The notes: a model not told the origin generated them from the letters alone. A stretch of DNA of 8,100 bases from an uncultured Collinsella sp. (GCA_900551195.1 URVD01000074.1:1-8100), one strand, 5' to 3'; shown: positions 1 to 8,100, counted from the first letter of the stretch. Numbers and translations: made by a program.

Positions 1-2
1 CG

Positions 3-107
3 AAGGCAGAACCGCAAAACGAGCGGCGCCGTTTTTGGGACGAACGGCACGGTTTGCCGCTCATTGTTGTCGCCCGTCCGACGGGCGTACGCTCATCGGA
101 CGCATAG
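3..107 (+). CDS. Possible C-terminal end of an upstream gene (partial, hypothetical)
   Basis: Reading frame 3 is open from the window edge to a TAG at 105-107 and encodes about 34 residues, ending in GLPLIVVARPTGVRSSDA. The peptide has a believable mix of charged and hydrophobic residues. The other two plus frames are also open for 40-55 codons but give arginine- and cysteine-rich peptides that look less natural. No family can be recognised from so short a tail. It would lie 128 nt upstream of the C39-like peptidase gene on the same strand. Two inverted repeats (21-27 with 56-62; 71-77 with 81-87) lie inside it, so the stretch could instead be non-coding. Confidence is low. Confidence 0.35.
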   Translation, partial: KAEPQNERRRFWDERHGLPLIVVARPTGVRSSDA

Positions 108-235
108 AGAGATGTTTTTGAGGCCGTGTGTTTTGCGCCTTTCGTACCGTTTACCGAGCTTTTGACGCGCGGACCCATTTGTTGCACATCTTTTTTGTAG
201 GATAGACAGGTTATACATGAGACAAGGCGGTACGA

Positions 236-1270
236 ATGGCATACGGATACAACGACGGTGATCAACGGCGACAAAGCGTTCGCCTTGCTGGCCGCACCAC
301 GCCGACGCCCAGAAGTGCCACGAGCAGCAATCCGCAACGCCCTCAAGAGCAACCCAGGTCTTCGTCTCGGCAGCAGACAAACGGAACACGGCAGAGTGGC
401 CGTCCGAGCACGGGCACAAGCGCACAGCAAGATAGCCGCTTGGGCGCGCGCACTCGACAGCGCCAAGCCGAGGTTCCGCAACTGCGCCGCAACGGCGCAC
501 GTCAGCCCGGCATCCATATCAACCGCTTCTTTTCGCATCCCCAAGGCGGACGCGACGGCAAGCCCTACCGCTCGACATCGTTCGTGAATGCCCCCGCCCT
601 GCCGGCTCGTCAGCTTTGCCTCGCACTGTGCTCTATCCTCATCTGTCTGGTCTTTGTGCTTATGAGCTCCTGTATGTCCCACGGCTCGGCCGGTCTCGAG
701 CCCACCGCCGAGGACAAGCTGCTCAAGGCCCCCGTCGCGCCCGGTTATTCTTTCGCCTTTTCGACCCCGCGCTCGCAATGGCAAGCCGGCACGATGCCCC
801 ATATCTATCAGATCGACCCTGCATGGTCGGAGCTGCCTTACGCCGGCGGTACCATCCGCCAAAATGCTTGCGGGCCTACGTGCCTCACCATGGTCTATAT
901 CTTTAAGACGGGACGCACCGATATGACTCCCGTCGATATGTGCGCGCTTTCCGAGGCAGGCAATTACGCCCCCACCGGTGCAACCGAATGGTCGTTTATG
1001 ACGAGCGGTGCGTGGCAGTTGGGACTTAACGGAACGGAGCTTCATAACGATCGCGACTCGATGACTCAGGCGCTGCGTTCGGGAGCGCCCGTCATCGCCG
1101 CCGTTCGGCCGGGCACCTTTACCAACGTGGGCCACTACATTGTGCTTTACGGTATTGACGACGCCGACCAGATTGAAGTCTTCGATCCCAACTCGGCCAG
1201 CCGCAGCGCCCGCCGCTGGGGCGTCGTAGAGGTCCTTAACGAAGTCGAAGCCATGTGGGCCTACTACTAG
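236..1270 (+). CDS. Membrane-anchored C39-like cysteine peptidase domain protein
   Basis: The 344-residue product has three parts. Residues 1-124 are hydrophilic and rich in Arg, Gln, Ser, Thr and Pro, with almost no hydrophobic clusters, so probably disordered. Residues about 127-146 form one hydrophobic transmembrane segment (LCLALCSILICLVFVLM). Residues about 185-344 resemble the C39-like peptidase family (Peptidase_C39_2): the stretch YAGGTIRQNACGPTC carries the likely nucleophile Cys212, GHYIVLYG carries His300, and VFDPNS supplies Asp317 or Asn319. The basic N-terminus before the segment predicts cytoplasmic N-terminus and external catalytic domain. Relatives are usually secreted or anchored peptidases or amidases; the substrate here is unknown. 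The ATG at 236 is supported by AAGGCGG at 224-230, five nucleotides upstream. I see no convincing promoter and no terminator directly after the TAG. The nearest downstream gene is convergent. Confidence 0.85.
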   Translation: MAYGYNDGDQRRQSVRLAGRTTPTPRSATSSNPQRPQEQPRSSSRQQTNGTRQSGRPSTGTSAQQDSRLGARTRQRQAEVPQLRRNGARQPGIHINRFFSHPQGGRDGKPYRSTSFVNAPALPARQLCLALCSILICLVFVLMSSCMSHGSAGLEPTAEDKLLKAPVAPGYSFAFSTPRSQWQAGTMPHIYQIDPAWSELPYAGGTIRQNACGPTCLTMVYIFKTGRTDMTPVDMCALSEAGNYAPTGATEWSFMTSGAWQLGLNGTELHNDRDSMTQALRSGAPVIAAVRPGTFTNVGHYIVLYGIDDADQIEVFDPNSASRSARRWGVVEVLNEVEAMWAYY

Positions 1271-1317
1271 TCATTGGGCACTCATTGCACTCATTGGGGA
1301 CAGACTTAAATGAGTAG
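1271..1317 (+). repeat. GGGGAC-type intergenic repeat, copy 1, with short TCATTG tandem
   Basis: Immediately after the peptidase stop, TCATTG recurs at 1271, 1282 and 1291. The last copy begins a 27-bp sequence (1291-1317, core GGGGACAGACTTAAATGA) that is repeated exactly, in the same orientation, at 7412-7438. The upstream CATTGGGC (1272-1279) also matches 7402-7409. Positions 1597-1622 are a diverged relative (22 of 26 bases identical to 1292-1317). The distance between the two exact copies is 6,121 bp and spans the whole sugar locus. Such sequences are typical of dispersed REP-like intergenic elements; that class name is inference. Confidence 0.8.
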
Positions 1318-1343
1318 CCCCAGGCTGCCAGGAACTGCCGACA

Positions 1344-1515
1344 CGGAAAGCGCATCCCATTTTGGAGCTCAATAGCGGGATGCACTTTCCGTTAGCGGCC
1401 CGTTTGGGAAACTACGTTCCACTTTCCGGCAACATTCCGGGATGCATTTTCCGGTTGAGGCCCTCAAGGGAAACTATGTCCCATGTTGGACGCTCATTCT
1501 GGGATGCGCTTTCCG
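1344..1515. repeat. 172-bp element of degenerate 62-bp tandem units bounded by 16-bp inverted repeats
   Basis: The ends, 1344-1359 and 1500-1515 (CGGAAAGCGCATCCCA and its reverse complement), form a perfect 16-bp inverted repeat. Inside, GGGATGCNNTTTCC starts at 1377, 1439 and 1501, exactly 62 bp apart. Comparing 1377-1438 with 1439-1500 position by position gives about 42 of 62 identical bases. The first part (1345-1376) aligns with the second half of a unit, so the array is a little under three units. Each unit also carries GGGAAACTA, roughly complementary to the start motif, so units can fold. A one-mismatch copy of the motif lies at 7384-7397 in the other flank of the sugar locus. Confidence 0.75.
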
Positions 1516-1593
1516 CAGTTGATTGATGCGGGCTTTAAGGACTGTTCCAAGCTGCCAGCAGAAAAGGAACGTCCCCAAGTGCCGGGTTTCCGC

Positions 1594-1647
1594 AGTCATT
1601 GGGGACGTTCTTAAATGACTAGTCTTTTAAGAACGTCCCCAATGACT
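1594..1647. repeat. Long palindrome with 22-bp perfect arms (REP-like hairpin)
   Basis: Positions 1594-1615 and 1626-1647 are perfectly complementary over 22 bp, with a 10-nt loop. The left arm starts AGTCATTGGGGACGTTC. There is no run of T on either side, so it does not look like a simple rho-independent terminator. The part from 1616 to 1638 recurs with one mismatch at 7459-7481, and the left arm is related to the 27-bp repeats at 1291 and 7412, which places it in the same repeat family. As RNA it would form a very stable stem. Confidence 0.85.
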
Positions 1648-1688
1648 ACCCACAGAATGAGGGTCTCATCGGGGACTAGGTAAATAGC

Positions 1689-1722
1689 AAAAGCCCCCGC
1701 GGCCGAAACGGGCCACGGGGGC
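1689..1722 (-). terminator. Rho-independent terminator of the beta-glucoside operon
   Basis: Read on the minus strand, 16 nt after the GH1 stop codon, 1722-1711 and 1704-1693 form a 12-bp stem with one mismatch and a 6-nt loop. The outer seven pairs are all G-C. The stem is followed by TTTT (1692-1689) and a further T/A-rich stretch. Position, stem strength and T run all fit an intrinsic terminator closing the minus-strand transcript. Confidence 0.85.
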
Positions 1723-1738
1723 AGCAGGCTTGCAAGGG

Positions 1739-4544
<2,806 letters not shown>

Positions 4545-4553
4545 GGTTGCCTC

Positions 4554-4847
4554 CTAACCCAACAGCGACTGGGCGAGTGCCAGCACGTTGGCGGCGTTGC
4601 CCATGCCGTAGTCCTGTGCGGGGATGACCGCGGTCGGCTTACCGCTCCCCTGCTTGACGGTGTTGAGCTGGTAGGACACCTGCGGCCCCAAGAGCAGCAC
4701 GTCATAATTGGCGCACGTCTCCTGATACTCGCCGATACCCACCGCATCGATATCGAGCTCGATGCCGTTTTGCTCCGCATATTTCTCGAGTTTCTTCATC
4801 AGAATGCTTGTAGACAGACCAGCTGCGCAAACAAGAAGGATCTTCAT
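4554..4847 (-). CDS. celA: PTS lactose/cellobiose-family enzyme IIB
   Basis: Small cytoplasmic phosphocarrier (97 residues) that receives phosphate from IIA on a cysteine and hands it to the sugar bound in IIC. The N-terminus MKILLVCAAGLSTSILMKK is the family's phosphorylation loop, with Cys7 as acceptor. LLLGPQVSYQL (about residues 51-61) is also conserved in cellobiose IIB proteins. An upstream in-frame ATG at 4865 would add six residues (MRRESL) but lacks a ribosome binding site. The ATG at 4847 has GAAGGGA at 4861-4855, seven bases upstream, and gives the standard family start, so I prefer it. The gene lies 46 nt after IIA and 9 nt before IIC. IIA, IIB and IIC are separate polypeptides, as usual in the cellobiose branch, unlike the LacE IIB-IIC fusion of lactose systems. 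Confidence 0.93.
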   Translation of the reverse strand: MKILLVCAAGLSTSILMKKLEKYAEQNGIELDIDAVGIGEYQETCANYDVLLLGPQVSYQLNTVKQGSGKPTAVIPAQDYGMGNAANVLALAQSLLG

Positions 4848-4854
4848 AAGGGAT

Positions 4855-4861
4855 TCCCTTC
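4855..4861 (-). promoter_or_regulatory. Ribosome binding site that decides the IIB start
   Basis: GAAGGGA on the minus strand, seven bases before the ATG at 4847. It lies downstream of the alternative ATG at 4865, which has no purine-rich stretch before it, so it argues for the shorter, family-standard IIB protein. Confidence 0.6.
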
Positions 4862-4893
4862 GCATTGATTGGTTGGATAGTCACCGCACGCCG

Positions 4894-5220
4894 CTAGGCG
4901 TTCTTGGTTGCAGTGCACTCATACAGGCAGATCAGCTCCTGCACGAGCTCCTGAGCAAGCATGGAGCACATGAGGTGGTCCTGAGCATGGACCAGCAACA
5001 CATCCACCGACAGATGCTCGCCCGCTGCCTCAGTCGAAAGCAGCTGCGTTTGGATGTGGTGAGCCTTGATTCCCGCATCCTTTGACTGCTTCATGAGTTT
5101 GGCGGCGGCGTCAAAATCCCCCGCTTTTGCCTTTTCAAGGGCTTCGAAGGCAAGGCTGCGTGCCTCTCCCGCTGCAGCGACCAGCTGAAACGAAACCATC
5201 TCGGTTCCCTGATCGTCCAT
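4894..5220 (-). CDS. celC: PTS lactose/cellobiose-family enzyme IIA
   Basis: Cytoplasmic phosphocarrier (108 residues) that takes phosphate from HPr and passes it to IIB. The all-alpha lactose/cellobiose IIA family is recognised from FQLVAAAGEARSLAFEAL near the N-terminus and VHAQDHLMCSMLAQELVQEL near the C-terminus. His78 in VHAQDH is the phosphorylated residue and Asp81 corresponds to the metal-binding Asp in the trimeric LacA structure. Length matches the family. GAGGAG about 6 nt before the ATG at 5220 supports the start. It is the first structural gene after the regulator, separated from it by 119 nt. No general PTS proteins (EI, HPr) are encoded in the window, so these must come from elsewhere in the genome. 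Confidence 0.93.
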   Translation of the reverse strand: MDDQGTEMVSFQLVAAAGEARSLAFEALEKAKAGDFDAAAKLMKQSKDAGIKAHHIQTQLLSTEAAGEHLSVDVLLVHAQDHLMCSMLAQELVQELICLYECTATKNA

Positions 5221-5339
5221 AACGGTCTCCTCTCCCGTGATGTTTGGTTTGTACTTGAATATTCGAAACGCCTATCTCCCGCCCGCAATCCTCGAGGTTT
5301 ATTGCAGGTAGACAGACAGGGTTATCGACAAAAGAAGTC
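5221..5339 (-). promoter_or_regulatory. Control region between activator gene and PTS operon, with small palindromes
   Basis: The 119 nt between the regulator stop and the IIA start hold two palindromic sites. CCTCGAGG (5290-5297) is enclosed by GCAAT (5285-5289) and ATTGC (5301-5305), a 21-bp dyad-like unit. GAATATTC (5257-5264) lies closer to IIA and overlaps TTCGAA. A PRD activator of the LicR/MtlR type binds DNA near the promoter of its target operon, so either site could be its operator. That is inference. I could not assign a clear -35/-10 pair (best guess TTGCGG, 18 nt, GAATAT on the minus strand, a poor match). No terminator is evident, so read-through from the regulator gene is possible. 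Confidence 0.4.
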
Positions 5340-7235
5340 TTAAGCCGTATGCGCTTGCACAAGCGCCATCAGCTCATGCCAGGACCGGCGCTCGCGTAGG
5401 CGCTCGACCCCCTGGCGGTCCATAAAGATCTCGGCGAGCAGTGAGCTCAAGATCCGCGCCTCATCGCCGCCCGACCGGGCAAACGACACCATAAAGACGA
5501 TATCGACCTCATGGCCGTATTCGTCCCAAAGAATGGGATGTTCGAGCAGGCCCACGATAACAAAGGCCTCGGCGCTCAAGGGATGCATCCCATGGGGCAT
5601 GGCTACCCCATTGCCAAACGAGGTGGCACTCGCGCTCTCGCGCTCGGCGACCTCTTGGGCAAACTGGGCATCGACACGGCCGCTCTCGACGGCGCGCTCG
5701 GAGAGATATCGGAGAACGGCCTGCTTCGACGGCGCCTCAACGCGGTTGAAGAACAGGGCACGGCTAAAGAAAGAGCTTACGGAGTCCGATTGCGCAGTGT
5801 CGTCGCTCAGCACCTTGCGGATAGCGTTGACATCGCTCGTCTCCAAGAAGAAATCGGCCTCGCGGACGGGCACGGGCAACTTGACGTTGAGCGGCACCGT
5901 TGTGAACACGTAGTCGATGTGCGAAAAATCGAACGTTCCCACGCGGGCGACATCGCATGTCTCAATCGAATCGATATACATGCCAAACTGCTTGCGGTAC
6001 TGGTGCTCGAGCATACGGGCGCTTCCCGCTCCCGAGGCGCACACGATCAGGATGCGCTTGCGACGCGGCTGGTCGGCTTGCTGCTCGAGGGCCAGGGCAA
6101 ATGCCATGGCGATGTAGCCGAGCTCTTCATCAGAGGGCTGGCTGCCAAAATGACGCTCGAGTACCTGCGAGGTGCCAGCTGCCATCGAATAGGCCAACGG
6201 AAACCTCGTCTTGATATCGGGCAGCATGGGGTTATCCATATGCATGTGATATTCAAGGCGATAGCCCAGAGGGCCGATATGCCGAGCAAGGTTCATGCGA
6301 AGTTCAAGATCGCCGCTAAAGTCAAACCTAAACTCATCGTTGACCGCACGTACCATCTCGGAAGCAATCTCCCACATCTCGTCCGAGATAACGGCAGAGC
6401 CCTTCTCGGGCACGCCCGTGCCCCTGCCGAGCAAATGGATTGCGATAAAGGCAACCTCTTCTCGGGGCATGCTCACGCCCAGGGCATCCTTGATGTTTGC
6501 GGCAATCTGGAAAGCCGCGGCGTATTCGCGCGTTCCCTCCAGTTTTTGAACGTCCGATTCTGCAGCTGGGACATAGCAGCCCTGCTCGATGCGGCCAAGA
6601 GCAATGTAAAGATGCATGATGAGATTGCGGGATGCCAGCGAGCTCACCGTGACGGGCGAGGCCGTCAGGGCATCGTCCACACATGCGGCGATGGCCCGCA
6701 GGCGCTCGGCGAGCTTTGCATCGTCGGTGTCGGGCAACACGGGCCTCACCAGCGAGGCCAGGCACAGGCGCCGTTGTGACTCCCCGCCCGCAACGCGGAT
6801 TCCGTAGCGTGGGCGCTTTTCGAGCGTTAAGTCAAATTGAGCGAGTTTCTGCTCTACCAGACGCATGTCATTGGACAGAGTTCGCGCCGAAACGTAGAGT
6901 AAATCCGCATACTCCTCAATCGTCACCCACTGGGACCGCATGAGGAGGTCGTTAAGAAGGAAGGACACACGGCCGTCGCGCGTATCAGGAATGCCCGGAT
7001 GGGCCAGAGCCGCACCGTCTAGCAAGCGAGCAAGCTCATCTGCACGTGCAACATCGATACGATACTGCCCCTTGCTGCCAACGATGCGTGCAACCCCTGC
7101 AAGGTTGTCGTTTGCGCGATGGATATAGTTTCTCACGGCGCGCTCGCTTACCTCGAGACGCTTGGCAAGTACCGCGACAGCGACAGGCTGAGCGTCCTCG
7201 ATCATATTTACAAGCTGCTTGACGCGAGCATCCAT
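5340..7235 (-). CDS. licR: LicR/MtlR-type PRD transcriptional activator with EIIB- and EIIA-like domains
   Basis: A 631-residue regulator, close to LicR (about 640), predicted to activate the adjacent operon according to PTS phosphorylation state. Domains in order: a winged helix (about 1-60), a second Mga-like helix-turn-helix (about 90-150), PRD1 (about 175-280, His208 in NLIMHLYIALGRI and His267 in FIAIHLLG), PRD2 (about 285-390, His319 in LARHIGPLGYRLEY), an EIIB-like domain (about 393-480, Cys399 in ILIVCASGAG) and a fructose/mannitol-type EIIA domain (about 490-630, His548 in GNGVAMPHG). The second PRD2 histidine, normally in a YIALHF-like motif, is replaced: YIAMAF has Ala378. In this family HPr and specific EII components phosphorylate PRD histidines and the EIIB/EIIA sites to switch activity. 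A strong AAAGGAGGAGG just before the ATG fixes the start. It is an activator, not an RNA-binding antiterminator, because it has HTH domains and lacks the CAT domain. Confidence 0.92.
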   Translation of the reverse strand: MDARVKQLVNMIEDAQPVAVAVLAKRLEVSERAVRNYIHRANDNLAGVARIVGSKGQYRIDVARADELARLLDGAALAHPGIPDTRDGRVSFLLNDLLMRSQWVTIEEYADLLYVSARTLSNDMRLVEQKLAQFDLTLEKRPRYGIRVAGGESQRRLCLASLVRPVLPDTDDAKLAERLRAIAACVDDALTASPVTVSSLASRNLIMHLYIALGRIEQGCYVPAAESDVQKLEGTREYAAAFQIAANIKDALGVSMPREEVAFIAIHLLGRGTGVPEKGSAVISDEMWEIASEMVRAVNDEFRFDFSGDLELRMNLARHIGPLGYRLEYHMHMDNPMLPDIKTRFPLAYSMAAGTSQVLERHFGSQPSDEELGYIAMAFALALEQQADQPRRKRILIVCASGAGSARMLEHQYRKQFGMYIDSIETCDVARVGTFDFSHIDYVFTTVPLNVKLPVPVREADFFLETSDVNAIRKVLSDDTAQSDSVSSFFSRALFFNRVEAPSKQAVLRYLSERAVESGRVDAQFAQEVAERESASATSFGNGVAMPHGMHPLSAEAFVIVGLLEHPILWDEYGHEVDIVFMVSFARSGGDEARILSSLLAEIFMDRQGVERLRERRSWHELMALVQAHTA

Positions 7236-7499
7236 GTCCTCCTCCTTTCCCTGCGTCTAGTCTAACGCGGTAAAGAATGACACTCCACGTCGCGCTCGTT
7301 CCGCCAACTCGGAACAGGTTGCGGGGAGTCCAGCTGAGCTATGGAGAGCCTGGGGAGAGGGCCCGAAGGCAATGCGTCGGTGTGGGATGCGCCTTCCCAG
7401 CCATTGGGCAGTCATTGGGGACAGACTTAAATGAGTAGTCGTTGTGAACGTTGTTGTTTGACTAGTCGTTTAAGAACGTCCATTACAGTCGAAATTGTC
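7236..7499. other. Intergenic region upstream of the regulator gene, with dispersed repeats
   Basis: No gene is supported here. The part next to the regulator (7236-7330) should contain its promoter. TAGACT on the minus strand around 7262-7257 is a possible -10, but I see no good -35. GAAGGC (7365-7370) and GCCTTC (7391-7396) form an inverted repeat. GGGATGCGCCTTCC (7384-7397) is a one-mismatch copy of the motif that ends the tandem element at 1501-1514. It is followed by the GGGGAC-type repeat and then the IS110-like element. Confidence 0.6.
7402..7481. repeat. GGGGAC-type intergenic repeat, copy 2, cut off at the IS110-like element
   Basis: Positions 7412-7438 repeat 1291-1317 exactly (27 bp). 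Positions 7459-7481 repeat 1616-1638 with one mismatch. The two halves form an imperfect palindrome (about 17 of 22 positions complementary) with an unrelated centre. In the intact palindrome the right arm continues CCAATGACT after GAACGTCC. Here the similarity stops at 7481 and GC-rich IS sequence begins soon after, so the right end looks truncated by insertion. Confidence 0.75.
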
Positions 7500-7728
7500 A
7501 GCCCGGGACCGTCTCGGGCTACGATTGAGGCGCGCCCAGAACGGGCCGCCGACCGGGCGCCCGCGCACGGCCGAACGTCCCTGCCCCCGAGAGGGCCCGT
7601 TGGGTGCTGCCGGCGCGGGACGCGCCGCCCCCGACGGCTGATAGGAAAGTGCCGGGCAGGTGCCGCGGCTGGTAATGTGAGTGCCGAGGGGGAGGCCATC
7701 CGGTCGAACGACTACCGGAAGGATACCA
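7500..7728 (+). ncRNA. Candidate IS110 bridge RNA (non-coding leader)
   Basis: In the IS110 group, the non-coding segment upstream of the transposase encodes a structured bridge RNA with loops that pair to target and donor DNA. Here the leader begins with a 9-bp hairpin (7500-7508 with 7512-7520, including one G-U pair). GCGCCC/GGGCGC (7532-7537 with 7555-7560) follows with a 17-nt loop, and CGGCGCG/CGCGCCG (7611-7617 with 7621-7627) has a 3-nt loop. A 5' stem-loop followed by larger internally looped hairpins is the known bridge RNA layout. RNA ends and the guide loops are not determined. Location upstream rather than downstream of the gene points to the IS110 rather than the IS1111 subgroup. 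Confidence 0.45.
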
Positions 7729-7730
7729 CC

Positions 7731-8100
7731 GTGAAAGCGCCATCCACCAGGCCCGCGGCCGTGCTCGGCCTGGACGTCGGCAAGTCATCGCACTGGGCCT
7801 GCCTGGTCGACCGCGACGGGGAGGTGCTGGCCAGCGCCCCCGTCCGCAACAGGGAGGCCGAGCTCGACGCGCTGTTCGCCTCCGCGCCCGCCGGCACGCT
7901 CGTCGTCGTCGACCAGTTCCGCAACATAGGGTCCCTCGCCGTGAGGCGGGCCCGCGCCGCGGGGCTCGGGGTCGCCTACCTGCCCGGGCTCGCCGCCAGC
8001 CGCGCCGCGGGCCTGTTCGCCGGCGAGGCCAAGACCGACGAGCGCGACGCCGCGGTGATCGCGCGGACCGCCCTGGGCGTGCCGGACTCCCTGTCGGGGG
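7731..8100 (+). CDS. IS110-family transposase (DEDD recombinase), N-terminal part
   Basis: Catalyses bridge-RNA-guided movement of its own element. The frame opens with GTG at 7731, preceded by GGAAGGA at 7717-7724, and stays open to the window end (123 codons visible of a usual 330-450). The RuvC-like N-terminal domain is clear: VLGLDVGK (Asp15), LVVVDQ followed by IGSLAV (Asp61), YLPGLAASRAAGLFAGEAK (residues 83-101) and then TDERDA (Asp103 and Asp106). These are the four acidic positions of the DEDD site, with Asp61 where many members have Glu. The C-terminal Tnp domain with the catalytic serine is beyond the window, so completeness cannot be judged. Codon use is extremely GC-rich compared with the sugar genes, consistent with recent transfer. 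Confidence 0.92.
   Translation, partial: MKAPSTRPAAVLGLDVGKSSHWACLVDRDGEVLASAPVRNREAELDALFASAPAGTLVVVDQFRNIGSLAVRRARAAGLGVAYLPGLAASRAAGLFAGEAKTDERDAAVIARTALGVPDSLSG

Larger units (their letters stand above)
1271..1738. other. Gene-free, repeat-rich intergenic region
   Basis: No convincing reading frame with a ribosome binding site lies between the peptidase stop and the end of the GH1 gene. The region holds a GGGGAC-type repeat (1271-1317), a tandem element with terminal inverted repeats (1344-1515), a fragment resembling the palindrome arm (GAACGTCCCC at 1567-1576), a long hairpin (1594-1647), a degenerate GGGGAC-like stretch around 1668-1687, and the minus-strand operon terminator. The octamer GCTGCCAG occurs at 1324-1331 and 1551-1558, on either side of the tandem element. 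Confidence 0.8.
7482..8100 (+). mobile_element. IS110-family insertion sequence, left part (runs off the window)
   Basis: The element combines an IS110-type transposase gene with a GC-rich non-coding leader of about 240 bp. From about 7500 the base composition rises sharply and nearly all transposase codons end in G or C, unlike the sugar genes, which suggests an origin in a higher-GC genome. The left boundary is placed where similarity to the palindromic repeat stops; the exact base is uncertain because IS110 elements lack conventional terminal inverted repeats. The right end is outside the window. Confidence 0.75.

Noticed and set aside
21..87. Hairpins near the window start (21-27 with 56-62; 28-33 with 43-48; 71-77 with 81-87) as terminators
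   Set aside because: None is followed by a proper T run on the plus strand, and they fall inside a possible coding tail. On the minus strand GTTTT follows the first hairpin, but no minus-strand gene would use it.
182..217. Promoter for the peptidase gene (TTGCAC at 182 and TATACA at 212)
   Set aside because: The spacing is 24 nt and the transcript would begin at the ribosome binding site; other pairings give weak -10 boxes, so no promoter is called.
93..500. Minus-strand open frame across the start of the peptidase gene
   Set aside because: It overlaps a plus-strand start with a good ribosome binding site, and its Cys/Arg-rich product has no recognisable features.
1344..1515. CRISPR array
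   Set aside because: The 62-bp periodicity comes from whole diverged units about 68% identical, not short identical repeats separated by unique spacers, and no cas gene is present.
5511..6779. Plus-strand open frame of 422 codons
   Set aside because: It lies opposite the PRD activator, whose domains and motifs are continuous across the same bases. No ribosome binding site or recognisable fold supports it.
7427..7927. Minus-strand open frames of 71-90 codons in the IS leader and transposase region
   Set aside because: Their products are rich in Arg, Ser, Pro and Ala, as expected from reading very GC-rich sequence backwards. The leader looks structural and the transposase frame on the plus strand is clear.

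Overview
The window looks like a piece of an anaerobic, moderately high-GC gut actinobacterium, most probably a Collinsella-like member of the Coriobacteriia. This is inferred from overall composition, strong AGGAGG-type ribosome binding sites, a phosphotransferase (PTS) sugar locus controlled by a LicR-type regulator, and GGGGAC-type intergenic repeats. I have no database match behind the assignment.

Layout. Positions 3-107 may be the end of an upstream gene. A plus-strand gene (236-1270) encodes a membrane-anchored C39-like cysteine peptidase with a long basic, disordered N-terminus. A gene-free stretch (1271-1738) is packed with repeats: a 27-bp sequence that recurs exactly at 7412-7438, a degenerate 62-bp tandem array bounded by 16-bp perfect inverted repeats, and a hairpin with 22-bp perfect arms. 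It ends with a rho-independent terminator for the minus-strand operon.

The core (1739-7235, all minus strand) is a complete beta-glucoside (cellobiose-like) uptake and cleavage locus. In transcription order it holds a LicR/MtlR-type multidomain activator (HTH-HTH-PRD-PRD-EIIB-EIIA), a 119-nt control region, then PTS enzyme IIA, IIB, IIC and a GH1 6-phospho-beta-glucosidase. IIA and IIB pass phosphate from HPr to sugar entering through IIC, the GH1 enzyme splits the 6-phosphorylated disaccharide, and the activator senses PTS phosphorylation state. The arrangement parallels the Bacillus lic system, with a GH1 hydrolase at the end.

The right end (7236-8100) holds a second group of the same intergenic repeats. 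An IS110-family element then interrupts, or directly abuts, a copy of the palindromic repeat. It has a GC-rich, hairpin-forming non-coding leader of about 240 bp, a candidate bridge RNA, followed by a DEDD transposase gene that runs off the window. The most interesting features are this repeat/IS110 junction, the possible bridge RNA, the repeat clusters on both sides of the sugar locus, and an activator that has lost one of its four PRD histidines.
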